Under the pieces are notes generated by a model. It ran no database searches, was not told the DNA's origin, and saw only the letters and a program-made list of their open reading frames with translations. A stretch of 64,000 nucleotides of DNA, from the NCBI GenBank assembly GCA_963851045.1, contig CAWKNC010000002.1, positions 1,302,001-1,366,000 of the forward strand. The letters are read 5' to 3'. The DNA comes from WHSW01 sp963851045 (GTDB lineage: Bacteria; Actinomycetota; Thermoleophilia; Solirubrobacterales; 70-9). Below are positions 1 to 8,095 of this stretch, in pieces (positions within the stretch are counted from its first letter, which is position 1; each line of letters begins with the position of its first letter). A program made the position numbers and the translations under genes.

Positions 1-365
1 ACGCGGGCGACCAGCTCCTCGACGCTGAACGGCTTAGTGACGTAATCGTCGCCGCCGATGGTCAGGCCGCGCACCTTGTCCGCGGTCGTATCCCGAGCCG
101 TCAGAAAGATGATCGGCACCTCGCTTCGACGTTCTTCTAAACGACGCGCGACCTCGAAACCGTCGAGGCCGGGCATCATCACATCGAGGATCAGCAGGTG
201 GGGCCGGAACGTGTCGAACAGCTCCAGTGCCTCGGCGCCGTCAGCGGCGGTGGCGACCGCGAACCCCTCGTATCGCAATGCGATCCGAAGGAGTTCGGCG
301 ATCGCCGCCTCGTCGTCTACAACGAGGATCCGCTGCTCGGGTTGGGCGGAGCGACTCGCGTCCAT
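1..365 (-). CDS. Response regulator, receiver domain (partial, cut by window start)
   Basis: The first 121 codons of a two-component response regulator are present; the output domain lies outside the window. Seen: the acidic pair D17-D18, the phospho-acceptor D61 in LILDVMMPG, T89 in LTAR and K111 in the YVTKPF motif, all in normal spacing. The start is the ATG at 365; the two ATGs just upstream are in another frame. Receiver sequence and spacing resemble OmpR/PhoB-type regulators, and phospho-site positions match those of the regulator at 24508. A histidine kinase probably follows outside the window. The secreted protein at 424-1068 lies immediately upstream on the same strand and could be part of the same regulon, which is inference. 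Confidence 0.93.
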   Translation of the reverse strand, partial: MDASRSAQPEQRILVVDDEAAIAELLRIALRYEGFAVATAADGAEALELFDTFRPHLLILDVMMPGLDGFEVARRLEERRSEVPIIFLTARDTTADKVRGLTIGGDDYVTKPFSVEELVAR

Positions 366-423
366 CGAGACATCATCGCTCAGCTTCCTGTGAGTTTCCT
401 GGGAAAGGTCCTTTCCCAGCCGG

Positions 424-1068
424 CTAGGAGCTCGGAGGACCAGCGAACCCCGGTCCGCCGGGGCCGCCACCCGGACCAACGGGCCCGGGACCGTGTGGTC
501 CGCCGGCGCCCTCGCCCATCTCCGGGCGCTCATCGGACTCCAGGCGCTCACGGATCTCGTCGGCGCGGTCAGCGTCGATGTCGCCGGCCTCAACCGCCTG
601 GTCGAGTCGGTCGAGCATCTCGGCCCTGCGCTCGGCGAATTCGGCCTCGCGGGCTGATTCCAGCGCCGTCGTCGCGGCGTCCTCGTCGATGCCGAGCTCC
701 TCCGCCAGGGTTGCAGCCAGCGATTCCGGATCCGGCTGCTCACCGGCCTCGACGGCCTCGCGCATCTGCTCGTGGGCGCTGTCGAGTGCGTCAGCGACCG
801 CATCGGCATCCACGCCGTCGAGCTCCGCGGCGATCGCCTCGGCCTGCGCCGCGGTCATCTCGCTGCGCCTCTCCTCGGCGACCGCGTCCAGCGCGCGCTC
901 GACCTCGCCCGTGTTGACGCCCTCGAGCTCGGAGGCGAGGTCCGCCGCAAGCTCGTCCTTGGCGTCGCCGCCAAGCAACGGGCCGCCGCCTCCCGCCGCA
1001 ACCGCTGTACCTGTCGTGCCGATCGCCACCGCGGCGAGGCCGATTGCCACCTTCTTTTTGATGCTCAT
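424..1068 (-). CDS. Secreted Ala/Glu-rich helical protein, unknown function
   Basis: A 214-residue protein with a clear signal peptide (MSIKKK then a hydrophobic stretch ending AVAA, about residues 1-25). The middle is acidic and strongly helical, built from loosely repeated units such as AEELGIDEDAA and AAELDGVDADA, and the tail is Gly/Pro-rich. The start at 1068 is preferred to the longer frame from 1188 because it has an AAAGGA ribosome site about ten bases upstream and opens directly on the signal peptide. The repeat pattern looks like small periplasmic helical proteins, but I recognise no family. It lies upstream of a response regulator on the same strand, with 58 bases between them, so co-transcription is possible. 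Confidence 0.8.
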   Translation of the reverse strand: MSIKKKVAIGLAAVAIGTTGTAVAAGGGGPLLGGDAKDELAADLASELEGVNTGEVERALDAVAEERRSEMTAAQAEAIAAELDGVDADAVADALDSAHEQMREAVEAGEQPDPESLAATLAEELGIDEDAATTALESAREAEFAERRAEMLDRLDQAVEAGDIDADRADEIRERLESDERPEMGEGAGGPHGPGPVGPGGGPGGPGFAGPPSS

Positions 1069-1196
1069 TCGCTTCGTCCTTTCGGTTCGTTGTTTGACCA
1101 TGAACCGATGGTCGAGGGCGAAGCTAGGAGCAGGCTGGGAGAAGCCTTCGACCTGCCTGAGACCCGCGGCAAGGGGCCGAGTTGGCAACGATCGCT

Positions 1197-2234
1197 CTAG
1201 CCCGCCGGCGGTGCGCCCTGGGGAGGTCCAGCGTCCACAGAACCCTGCCCCTCCTCGACCAGCCCCATGAAACAGCTCAGCACTGCGTTCTCCTCGGGCG
1301 GGTTCGCGTGGTAGTGGTAGCCGAGTGCCTCGGTCTCATGGCCACCGCACTCGTCGAGGTCTGAAGGCTCCTCGCCCGCGCTGTACGGGCTGTGGATCGC
1401 GAAACCATCCATCGCGATTGCAAAGGCCTTCGTCTCGCCCTCCTCTGCCTCGCCAACCTCAGAGCAGTCCGTCGCCGCATGAACGTGATAGCCCTCGACC
1501 GGGTTGATATGGCCACCGCAGTCGTCGAAGGCGGCGATCGTGTAGGCGCCGAGAATCGCGTCGACCGGAGCCGAAGGATCAATGACCGTTCCGTTGAGGG
1601 TGACGCCCACTTGGCCGCTGATCTGCGTGGCGGCGGCGGTGTTGGTCGGGTCGTCCGGGATCAGGTAGGTCGCCGCGACGGGCTCTTCACCGTCGAGGAA
1701 CTCGATCTGGCCCTCGACGCAGTAGTTCTCGTACTCCTCGGCGACATCGGGGCGAGCCGCGGCTTCGAATGCTTCTTTTGTGTCGGTTACCCGCACGGTC
1801 CCATCGTCCTCGTAGAGCTTCCAGTTGGGGTCGTCGTAGATCTCGGCGAGGCTGGCGATGAACTCGCCATCGGCGTCGTAGAGGTTCTCGCCATCGAGCC
1901 AGATGCCGGCGTCCTTCTTGCTCGTCGAGGTCGTCTCGGGGCAGAACGGCCCGATCTCCGCGTTGGCCGGCGCTCCGGCGATCGTCACTTCATTGCAGGT
2001 TGTCTCGGTCCCATTCGAGAGCGTGCAGGAGACACTGGAAAGGTCTTCGGTCAGCGCACCATCGACGAAGGCCCAGGTCGAGGTCACTTCCTCCTGCGCG
2101 CCTGCAGTCCCGCGTTGATCCGTGGTCTCGTCGCCGTCGTCTTGGCCACAGGCAGCCAACAACAGCCCAGCGGCCAGCAGCGCTGCCAGCGAGGCCAGAA
2201 CGACGAACGCGCGGTGATTTAGCGTCGGCTTCAT
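1197..2234 (-). CDS. YHYH domain lipoprotein
   Basis: A 345-residue lipoprotein. The N-terminus has a hydrophobic signal ending in LLAACG, with C29 as the expected lipidated cysteine; this fixes the start at the ATG at 2234 rather than the longer frame. The C-terminal half carries GYHVHAATDC and, at about 305-309, GYHYH followed by a conserved-looking Cys (SCFMG), the hallmark of the YHYH family (Pfam YHYH). That family is extracytoplasmic and of unknown biochemical role; His-rich motifs suggest metal binding, which is inference. The middle region is Asp/Glu-rich. It is followed on the same strand by the secreted protein at 424-1068 and preceded by a BaeRF gene. Confidence 0.85.
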   Translation of the reverse strand: MKPTLNHRAFVVLASLAALLAAGLLLAACGQDDGDETTDQRGTAGAQEEVTSTWAFVDGALTEDLSSVSCTLSNGTETTCNEVTIAGAPANAEIGPFCPETTSTSKKDAGIWLDGENLYDADGEFIASLAEIYDDPNWKLYEDDGTVRVTDTKEAFEAAARPDVAEEYENYCVEGQIEFLDGEEPVAATYLIPDDPTNTAAATQISGQVGVTLNGTVIDPSAPVDAILGAYTIAAFDDCGGHINPVEGYHVHAATDCSEVGEAEEGETKAFAIAMDGFAIHSPYSAGEEPSDLDECGGHETEALGYHYHANPPEENAVLSCFMGLVEEGQGSVDAGPPQGAPPAG

Positions 2235-2292
2235 TGGATCGGTATCCACTCTGGCATTCGCGCCTGTGAATTGCCTGGGACCGCGTTTGACC

Positions 2293-3390
2293 TCAGTAAC
2301 GAAGCAAGGCGACGACGCCGCCGCGTGGCTCGAGCGCGATCGCGTTGTCGCCCTCGACGGGGGTGATGGCGGCACCCGTGCCGAGCGCCAGCTCGATCAT
2401 CGGCTCGACCTGCACGGCTTTTAGTCGAGCGTCGTAGACGAGATGTTCGACGCGGCCATGACCAAGCGCCTCGATCGCCTCGTCCGCGCCAAACGCGCTG
2501 CGCCCCTCGGCGTATGCCGCGTCGCCGATCCGATCGATCAATGTGCGCTCCCGGTCGCGGTTGAGTTCGGGAAGCAGGGCATTGACTCTTTCGGCGATCA
2601 GGCTTGTCGGCTGGGCGACCAGGTCCGTGCGTTCGACGTGGCGCAGCTCGCAGCGCTCGGCAAAGCCATCCGCAAAATGTTCTGCGTAGCGCTGGTCGCC
2701 GAAGACCAGGAGCTGGCGCCAGGCACCGTTGCCGGCGCTGGCTTGGGCTTCGTCGCCGGCCTGACGCACGAAGCGCTCGCGGTTTGCCTCCACGCGCTGG
2801 TCGTGTTGGTCGCGCCCCGCCGAGGAAACCAGTCGTCCGCCGGTCGGGTGCCTGGGGCTGGGCGCCTTGCGCTCGCGCCAGTCGCCGCTGAATAGCTCAA
2901 GCTCCCAGTCGTGTAGCTCCTCCATCCGGCCGAGGTGCGACGCGAGTACCCGCACCCGTTCGGCAGAGACCGCAGCGACACCAACCGCAGCGCCGTCGTC
3001 GAGGGTCGCGAGCAGCGGACCTACCTGAGGGCGCGCACCGTAAAGGGCCTCGGTGCGGCGCGGCGAAAGCTGGCTTGCATACCAGCGCGCCTCTCCAGGC
3101 TCGCGCGCAACCTCCACGAATCCGAACGAGCCCCGCCCCTCGCTCCGGGAAGGATCGATGAATCCGTTGCTCTCAATTCGGTTCACGGTTGCCTCAACGG
3201 CAAGCCGGGTCTCCCGATCAGCGCTGGCGACCGAGTCGACGGCGCGATCGAGGCCTTGTCGCAGCTCGAGGCGCCAGCGTCCGTCGCGGTCGGTCAGATA
3301 GGCGTCGACATAAAGGGAGAAGACGCCGTGGGGTGGTCGCCATGTCAGCAGCTCGCGGACGGTGTCCTCAGTCGGCTCCTGGGTCGTCAT
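2293..3390 (-). CDS. BaeRF (bacterial eRF1-like) family protein
   Basis: A 365-residue protein resembling the bacterial archaeo-eukaryotic release factor (BaeRF/VLRF1) group: an N-terminal mixed domain, a central stretch with LASHLGRMEEL and FSGDWRERKAPSP, then a long polar loop with GRDQHDQRVEANRERF, followed by a C-terminal Rossmann-like eRF1 domain-3 region (EALGHGRVEHLVYD). These proteins relate to eRF1/Vms1-type peptidyl-tRNA hydrolases and are suspected to act on stalled ribosomes; the bacterial members are little studied. No GGQ tripeptide is visible at the catalytic loop. Start ATG at 3390 has a GAGGAG ribosome site. It is transcribed toward the YHYH lipoprotein with a 58-base gap. 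Confidence 0.8.
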   Translation of the reverse strand: MTTQEPTEDTVRELLTWRPPHGVFSLYVDAYLTDRDGRWRLELRQGLDRAVDSVASADRETRLAVEATVNRIESNGFIDPSRSEGRGSFGFVEVAREPGEARWYASQLSPRRTEALYGARPQVGPLLATLDDGAAVGVAAVSAERVRVLASHLGRMEELHDWELELFSGDWRERKAPSPRHPTGGRLVSSAGRDQHDQRVEANRERFVRQAGDEAQASAGNGAWRQLLVFGDQRYAEHFADGFAERCELRHVERTDLVAQPTSLIAERVNALLPELNRDRERTLIDRIGDAAYAEGRSAFGADEAIEALGHGRVEHLVYDARLKAVQVEPMIELALGTGAAITPVEGDNAIALEPRGGVVALLRY

Positions 3391-3668
3391 CGGCTCCTCG
3401 CGGTCGTATCGATGTCTCGATCGATCGTAGGCGCGTCTCGGCCGTGCTCCATCGGTAGTGACTACGCGCCGGGTGCAGCAGCCGCCGCCGCTCAGAGGCG
3501 GAATCGAGATACTGGCTCGGGCGGTGTCGCAGGAGAATGGCGAACCTGATCGAGTTCGCTACGGAGGCGCTAGAGGCGAGGGACGCGCCAGCGGTGCCGA
3601 TGTCCGCGTGACCGTGGCCTGGGCTGGCGGACCAGAGCCGGGTCCGACCGCACCCGGGGGTCATGCGG
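3391..3668. other. Intergenic region with a possible micro-ORF
   Basis: This 278-base stretch separates the BaeRF gene and the 3' end of the TSP3/RTX gene. The open frames crossing it have atypical composition and no recognisable protein. One thing stands out: an AGGAGA site at 3531-3536 directly precedes an ATG at 3537 on the plus strand that encodes a 24-residue, helix-prone peptide (MANLIEFATEALEARD then a short tail) ending at a TGA at 3609-3611. I cannot tell whether it is translated. Promoters for the BaeRF gene should also lie here. No repeat or hairpin was seen. Confidence 0.3.
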
Positions 3669-5063
3669 TCAGCGCTTGACCTTGACCTTCTCGCAGCCCT
3701 TGGTCTTGTCCTTCTTGTCGACCGTGGCCTTGTCCTTTTTCCCTGGGCCGCAGTTGACCTTTTCCTTTTTGACCTTGTTGGCGGCGTTGATGTTGTCGTT
3801 GCCGCTCTCGCCTTGGTAGGTGTTCTTGCCCGATCCCCCGTTTAACCGGTCGTTCCCGTCGCCACCGGCGAGGGAGTCTTTGCCCTCGTCGCCGTTGAGC
3901 GTGTCGTTGCCCCCTGAGCCGAAGAGCGAGTCGTCGCCCTCCGAGCCGTTAAGCACATCGTTGCCGTCATCGAGTGCACGGAGCAGGCGAGCGTTGTCGC
4001 ACTGATCGCCGAAGAGCGTGTCGTCGCCCTGCAGGCCGTTGATCTGATCGTCGCCGCCGAGGCCACAGATCACGTCGGGGTTGAGGGTGCCGTTGAGGAT
4101 GTCCGCGCCCGACGTCGGCAGCCCCTCGAGACCGCCGTTGTCAGGGTCGAGCGGGAAGGGATCCTGCGCATCGGGGACGCCGTCGTTGTCGTCGTCGTTG
4201 TCGCAGGCGTTGCCCTGACCGTCGAGGTCGGTGTCGGTCTGGTCGCCGTTGACGACGAACTGGCAGTTGTCGGACACGTCGGCGACCCCGTCGTTGTCGT
4301 CGTCGGGATCGCAGGCGTCGCCCTGCGCATCAGCGTCGAAGTTCGCCTGATCCGCGTTGGCCGCGTCGGGGCAGTTGTCGGAACCGTTGGGAACGCCGTC
4401 GGCATCCGCGTCGCCGGCGGGCGGACACGGCCCCTGCGTCGTGTTGTCGGACGGGCAGGCGTCCTGCGTCTCGTCGCCAAATAGGTCACCGTCGGCGTCG
4501 GGCTCAACGGTTGCGGAGATGTTGATCCGCCAGAAGTCGCCCGGGCCAGAAGCGAAGCTCTGGTTGACGTTGAGCGGGGGATCAGCGCCCACGGCAACTC
4601 TGCCGACGTCACCGGCCTGCGCGTTGGCCTGCGCGGCGCAGAATGCGTTGCTACCGCCTAACGAGTACAAGCCGATCATCTCGCCGGGCTGGATCGGGAT
4701 ACCCGGGGACTCGGTGAAAGTGTTCAGCGAGTTCGCGGTGGTGTTACGCAGCGGGCCGCGCGCAACCGGCTTGAAGTTGTCGCCGCCCGCCGCCTGGTAG
4801 ACGAGCAATCGGACCTGCGGCGGGGTGCCGGCCCCGACACGGTGCTTCCACTGCACGACCACACCCCCCTGGCCGGCCGCGGGCGAGTACCTCGGCGAGG
4901 TGGCGTTGGTCGCGGTCTGGACACAGCTCGCGCCGCTGGAGCCGGTCCCGGCAATCGCGGGGTTGAACCCAAGCGACGTGGCCGCGCTCGCCGGCGCGAC
5001 TGCAATCAACCCACCAGCAAGGGCGGCGAGGACAACGAGCCAGCGAAGGCAAGGTCCATTCAT
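3669..5063 (-). CDS. Secreted thrombospondin type 3 / RTX calcium-binding protein
   Basis: A 464-residue exported protein. A signal peptide (about 1-27, ending APASAA) is followed by a beta-rich domain to about residue 190, then calcium-binding thrombospondin type-3 repeats with Asp-rich motifs such as DADGVPNGSDNCPD and DDDNDGVADVSDNC. After these come RTX-like nonapeptide motifs (GGDDQINGLQGDD, GNDTLNGDEG) and a Lys-rich C-terminus. The Asp motifs make calcium binding likely and place the protein outside the cell; the specific role is unknown. Start ATG at 5063 has an AGGAT site about ten bases upstream. It is divergent from another RTX-tailed secreted protein at 5256, with about 190 bases between starts. 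Confidence 0.88.
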   Translation of the reverse strand: MNGPCLRWLVVLAALAGGLIAVAPASAATSLGFNPAIAGTGSSGASCVQTATNATSPRYSPAAGQGGVVVQWKHRVGAGTPPQVRLLVYQAAGGDNFKPVARGPLRNTTANSLNTFTESPGIPIQPGEMIGLYSLGGSNAFCAAQANAQAGDVGRVAVGADPPLNVNQSFASGPGDFWRINISATVEPDADGDLFGDETQDACPSDNTTQGPCPPAGDADADGVPNGSDNCPDAANADQANFDADAQGDACDPDDDNDGVADVSDNCQFVVNGDQTDTDLDGQGNACDNDDDNDGVPDAQDPFPLDPDNGGLEGLPTSGADILNGTLNPDVICGLGGDDQINGLQGDDTLFGDQCDNARLLRALDDGNDVLNGSEGDDSLFGSGGNDTLNGDEGKDSLAGGDGNDRLNGGSGKNTYQGESGNDNINAANKVKKEKVNCGPGKKDKATVDKKDKTKGCEKVKVKR

Positions 5064-5255
5064 GTCGCGATCCTAACCCCGCTCGGGCCTCGCGCCAAAT
5101 TTTTCTTTGGCGAGCCTCGTCGCATGAGCCTCGCACCGCGGGCCAGCGCCAACGGCACCCGGTTAGTTGAACTGCCGCGCCGGGTAACGACAGCCGATAG
5201 CGTGATGCGTGGGACGTTCGTAGGGGTAATCGATCGAGGGTTGGGATGGGTGGAT

Positions 5256-7202
5256 ATGTCGTTCGTTTTTGTCCGTAGACGGGCTATTGGGGCAGCCGTG
5301 GCAGTGCTCACAGCCGGCCTTGTTCTTGCGAGTTCGGCGGTCGCGCATCCGCCGTGGCAACACGAGGCCCAGCGCATCGACACCACCACAGCCGTCGAGG
5401 ATCTCAACGCGCTGCTCTCTGTGAGCGGTTTCGACGGTCTCACCAAGCGCGTCGTCGGCGCCTCCTGCACCGGACAGGGTGAGAACGCCGGCATGGCCGG
5501 CCCGTATCCGTGTCGCAACGTCGACCTCGAGAGCTTCGTGACCCTGCCCGAGCTGGGGTCAGCAACCGGCAACGACATCTGGGGCTGGACCGATCCCGAG
5601 AGCGGTCGTGAGTTCGCGATCATGGGAACGGCGACCAGCACCGGCTTCGTCGAGGTCACCGACCCCAAGAACCCGGTCGCGATCGGCTTCCTTCCCACGG
5701 CGGGAATCCTCGACGGGCCGCTGTGGCGAGACATCAAGGTCTACGACGGCCACGCGTTCATCGTCTCGGAGAACTCGCAGAGCGGCATGCAGGTCTTCGA
5801 CCTGAGCCGGCTCCTCGACGCCGGTCCGAACGAGATCTTTGACGCCGACGCCTTCTACGACGGAGTCTCGAACACCCACAACATCTCGATCAACGTCGAG
5901 TCAGGCTTCGCCTACCTCGTCGGCTCGACTGCCGGTTCGCCTCCGACGAGGCCGAATATCTGCAAGAGCAATCCGACCAACGGCGCGGCGGCCGAAGGCG
6001 GCGGTCTGCACATGCTCGACATCAGCGACCCGGTCAACCCAACCTTCGTTGGCTGCGCGATCAACCAGGGGGTCGATCCTGACACCGGTGACTCCAACAA
6101 CTATGCGCACGACGTCGAGTGCGTCAACTACGACGGCCCCGACACCCGCTACGCCGGACGCGAGATTTGCTTCGGGTCGAACGAGAACGCGATGGTGATT
6201 TACGACGTCACCGACAAGGCGAACCCGACCGTGATTTCGGAGACGGACTACGCGACCGACGCATACACGCACCAGGGTGCGCTGACCGAGGACCGCAAGT
6301 ACTTCATCTTCGGCGATGAGCTCGACGAGCAGGGAGCAACGGTCCCCAACACGACGTCCTATATCACCCCGGTCTCCGACCTCGAGAACCCGGGTGAGCC
6401 GAAGCCGTTCTTCCACGAGACGAACTCGATCGACCACAACATGTACGTCCACAACGACCGTGTCTTCCAATCGAACTACGCGGCGGGCCTACGGATCCTC
6501 GGCTTCGACGACGCCTCGCTCGCCAACGGCGAGATGACCGAGCAGGGCTTCTTCGACGTCGTCCCCGGAGCTGACCCGGCCGAGTTCGCCGGCACCTGGA
6601 GCAACTACCGCTTCCCGGGCAGCGGCACCACGGTCGTCAGCGCGATCGAGAACGAGGTCAGCGGCATGTTCATCCTCAAGCCGACCGGCTCCGCGGTGCC
6701 GACGGCCCAGGGCACCGCCCCACCCCCAGACACGTCGACACCTCCAGGGGACACAGCACCTCCGGCCGACTCGACACCCACAGGGGACTCCCCGGATCGG
6801 CCTGATGGCGTGGCCGGGCCGAGCGGTCCGTGCTCGAACGTGATCGCCGGCAGCAAGGCAGCGGAGAAGCTCAACGGCACCGCGGGCTCCGATGAGATCA
6901 TCGGCAAGGGTGGCCGCGACCGTCTCAACGGCGGCGTCGGCGACGACTGCCTGCGCGCTGGTGGCGGCAAGGACCGCGTCAACGGCGGTCCTGGCAGCGA
7001 TGAGATCAAGCCCGGGCGCGGCGCCGATCGAATCAAGGCTCGAGGAGGCGACGACACGATTCACGCAGTGGCGGGCGGTCGCGACCGCATCGACTGCGGC
7101 GGCGGCACCGATGTCGTCTTCGCCGACGAGGACAAGGATCGCGTCAAGCCGAATTGCGAGACAGTCAAGTCCAGCTCAACTGCGGACAAGACCGCAGTTT
7201 GA
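5256..7202 (+). CDS. Choice-of-anchor B family secreted protein with RTX tail
   Basis: A 648-residue exported protein. A signal peptide (about 1-30) is followed by an LVIVD-type beta-propeller domain: NDIWGWTDPESGREFAIMGT, VEVTDPKNPVAIGFLPT, LWRDIKVYDGHAFIVSE and HMLDISDPVNP are typical of the choice-of-anchor B family. A Thr/Pro linker (about 480-520) leads to a C-terminal set of RTX-like repeats (GGRDRLNGGVGDDCL, GGPGSDEIKPGRGAD) that probably bind calcium. The ATG at 5256 is preferred over the longer upstream frame because it opens the signal peptide and follows GGTGG. Function in the family is unclear; it is likely a cell-surface or matrix protein. Confidence 0.87.
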   Translation: MSFVFVRRRAIGAAVAVLTAGLVLASSAVAHPPWQHEAQRIDTTTAVEDLNALLSVSGFDGLTKRVVGASCTGQGENAGMAGPYPCRNVDLESFVTLPELGSATGNDIWGWTDPESGREFAIMGTATSTGFVEVTDPKNPVAIGFLPTAGILDGPLWRDIKVYDGHAFIVSENSQSGMQVFDLSRLLDAGPNEIFDADAFYDGVSNTHNISINVESGFAYLVGSTAGSPPTRPNICKSNPTNGAAAEGGGLHMLDISDPVNPTFVGCAINQGVDPDTGDSNNYAHDVECVNYDGPDTRYAGREICFGSNENAMVIYDVTDKANPTVISETDYATDAYTHQGALTEDRKYFIFGDELDEQGATVPNTTSYITPVSDLENPGEPKPFFHETNSIDHNMYVHNDRVFQSNYAAGLRILGFDDASLANGEMTEQGFFDVVPGADPAEFAGTWSNYRFPGSGTTVVSAIENEVSGMFILKPTGSAVPTAQGTAPPPDTSTPPGDTAPPADSTPTGDSPDRPDGVAGPSGPCSNVIAGSKAAEKLNGTAGSDEIIGKGGRDRLNGGVGDDCLRAGGGKDRVNGGPGSDEIKPGRGADRIKARGGDDTIHAVAGGRDRIDCGGGTDVVFADEDKDRVKPNCETVKSSSTADKTAV

Positions 7203-7462
7203 ACGACGGGTCACAACAAGGACAAGAGCGATCGAGTCGCAGCCTCAGCCTGACGACCGGCGGTCTGACGCTGCTAGGCGTCCTGCTCAGCATCGGCGTC
7301 ACGGTCGGCTTCGGCGTCAAGGGTGAGCTGTGGGTCCGCATCGCGGCGGGTGTCGCAACCACGGTCGTCCTCGTGGTTCTCGTCAAGCTCGGTACGGACT
7401 CGGGACGCGGGCCGATCGCCAAGCTCGCCAACTGGGTGATCGGATCTGACGCCGAGCGTTGA
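7199..7462 (+). CDS. Small two-span membrane protein, hypothetical
   Basis: An 87-residue protein from a TTG at 7199 that overlaps the TGA of the preceding gene by four bases, which suggests translational coupling; a longer TTG start at 7154 is also open. A short polar N-terminus precedes two hydrophobic segments (LTTGGLTLLGVLLSIGVTVGF and IAAGVATTVVLVVLVKLG), joined by a short charged loop. No family is recognised. It is followed by a strong inverted repeat that ends the unit. Confidence 0.6.
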   Translation: MNDGSQQGQERSSRSLSLTTGGLTLLGVLLSIGVTVGFGVKGELWVRIAAGVATTVVLVVLVKLGTDSGRGPIAKLANWVIGSDAER

Positions 7463-7473
7463 GCGGCTGATGC

Positions 7474-7499
7474 GCCGGACGCCGCTTTAGGCGTCCGGC
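7474..7499. terminator. Bidirectional hairpin between convergent genes
   Basis: A perfect inverted repeat: arms GCCGGACGCC at 7474-7483 and GGCGTCCGGC at 7490-7499 with a six-base loop. It sits between the plus-strand small membrane gene (ends 7462) and the minus-strand exonuclease gene, and covers the latter's stop codon at 7487-7489. No long T run follows on either strand, so it would be a non-canonical terminator, common in high-GC actinobacteria. Confidence 0.65.
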
Positions 7500-8095
7500 T
7501 CTCCCCCACCCTCGAGCGCCCAGGCGAACACCCGGTTGAAAAGCTCAGCCTGCTCCTGCGCGTCGTCGGAGGCGTGGTGGGTGTGCGGCCGTGTCGGCTG
7601 CAGCTCGGGCGGCATCGTCTGGCGACCCGCCTGGTCGAAGGTCGTCAACGCCCTTCCGAGGTAGAGCGTGCGGATGTCGATGCACGACGAGTGACCGAAC
7701 GGCGATTCGCCAGTGAAGCGGATGAAATACCAATGAAGAAACGACCAGTCGAAGGACAGCGGGTAGAGGACCAGCACCGGCCGCGACCCCTTTGCCTGTG
7801 ACGCGACCCACTCGGCCGCCTCTCGCATCGCATCCTCCGGCTCGCGCCCGCTGACCGCAAGCGCCTCGCGGTCGAGGCCGTTCACATCCAGGGCGTCCTG
7901 CTCGAAGCGCTCCGAGATGGGCTTCAGCTCGACGTAAAACGTCGTCTCCCAACCGGGCTCGTAAGGCTCGAACTTCGAACCGTCGTAGCGACTCGCGAGG
8001 CTGAAGGCGAACGAGAGCATCGAGAACTCGCCAGGAATCGGGCCGTCGGTCTCGATATCGGCGGAGATGTAGAGGTCTGGCCGAGCGTCGCTCAC
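7487..8095 (-). CDS. DEDDh 3'-5' exonuclease (DnaQ-like)
   Basis: A 202-residue 3'-5' exonuclease-fold protein. Exo I motif: D13 and E15 in SADIETDGP. Exo II: D116 in YPLSFDWSFLHWYF. Exo III: H173 with D178 in HTHHASDDAQEQA, spaced as H-x4-D. All four acidic residues and the His of the DEDDh class are present, so an active metal-dependent nuclease trimming RNA or DNA 3' ends is expected. It has no polymerase or other added domain. Its ATG overlaps the stop of the upstream predicted nucleotidyltransferase by four bases, so the two are almost certainly co-translated and may act on the same substrate. Confidence 0.88.
   Translation of the reverse strand: MSDARPDLYISADIETDGPIPGEFSMLSFAFSLASRYDGSKFEPYEPGWETTFYVELKPISERFEQDALDVNGLDREALAVSGREPEDAMREAAEWVASQAKGSRPVLVLYPLSFDWSFLHWYFIRFTGESPFGHSSCIDIRTLYLGRALTTFDQAGRQTMPPELQPTRPHTHHASDDAQEQAELFNRVFAWALEGGGEPDA

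Noticed and set aside
4070..4420. Repetitive GTCGTTGTCGTCG-like DNA that looks like a short tandem repeat
   Set aside because: It is the codon pattern of Asp/Asn-rich thrombospondin type-3 repeats in the coding strand.
4842..5255. Upstream extension of the choice-of-anchor B frame
   Set aside because: It overlaps the divergent TSP3/RTX gene and puts the signal peptide far inside the protein.
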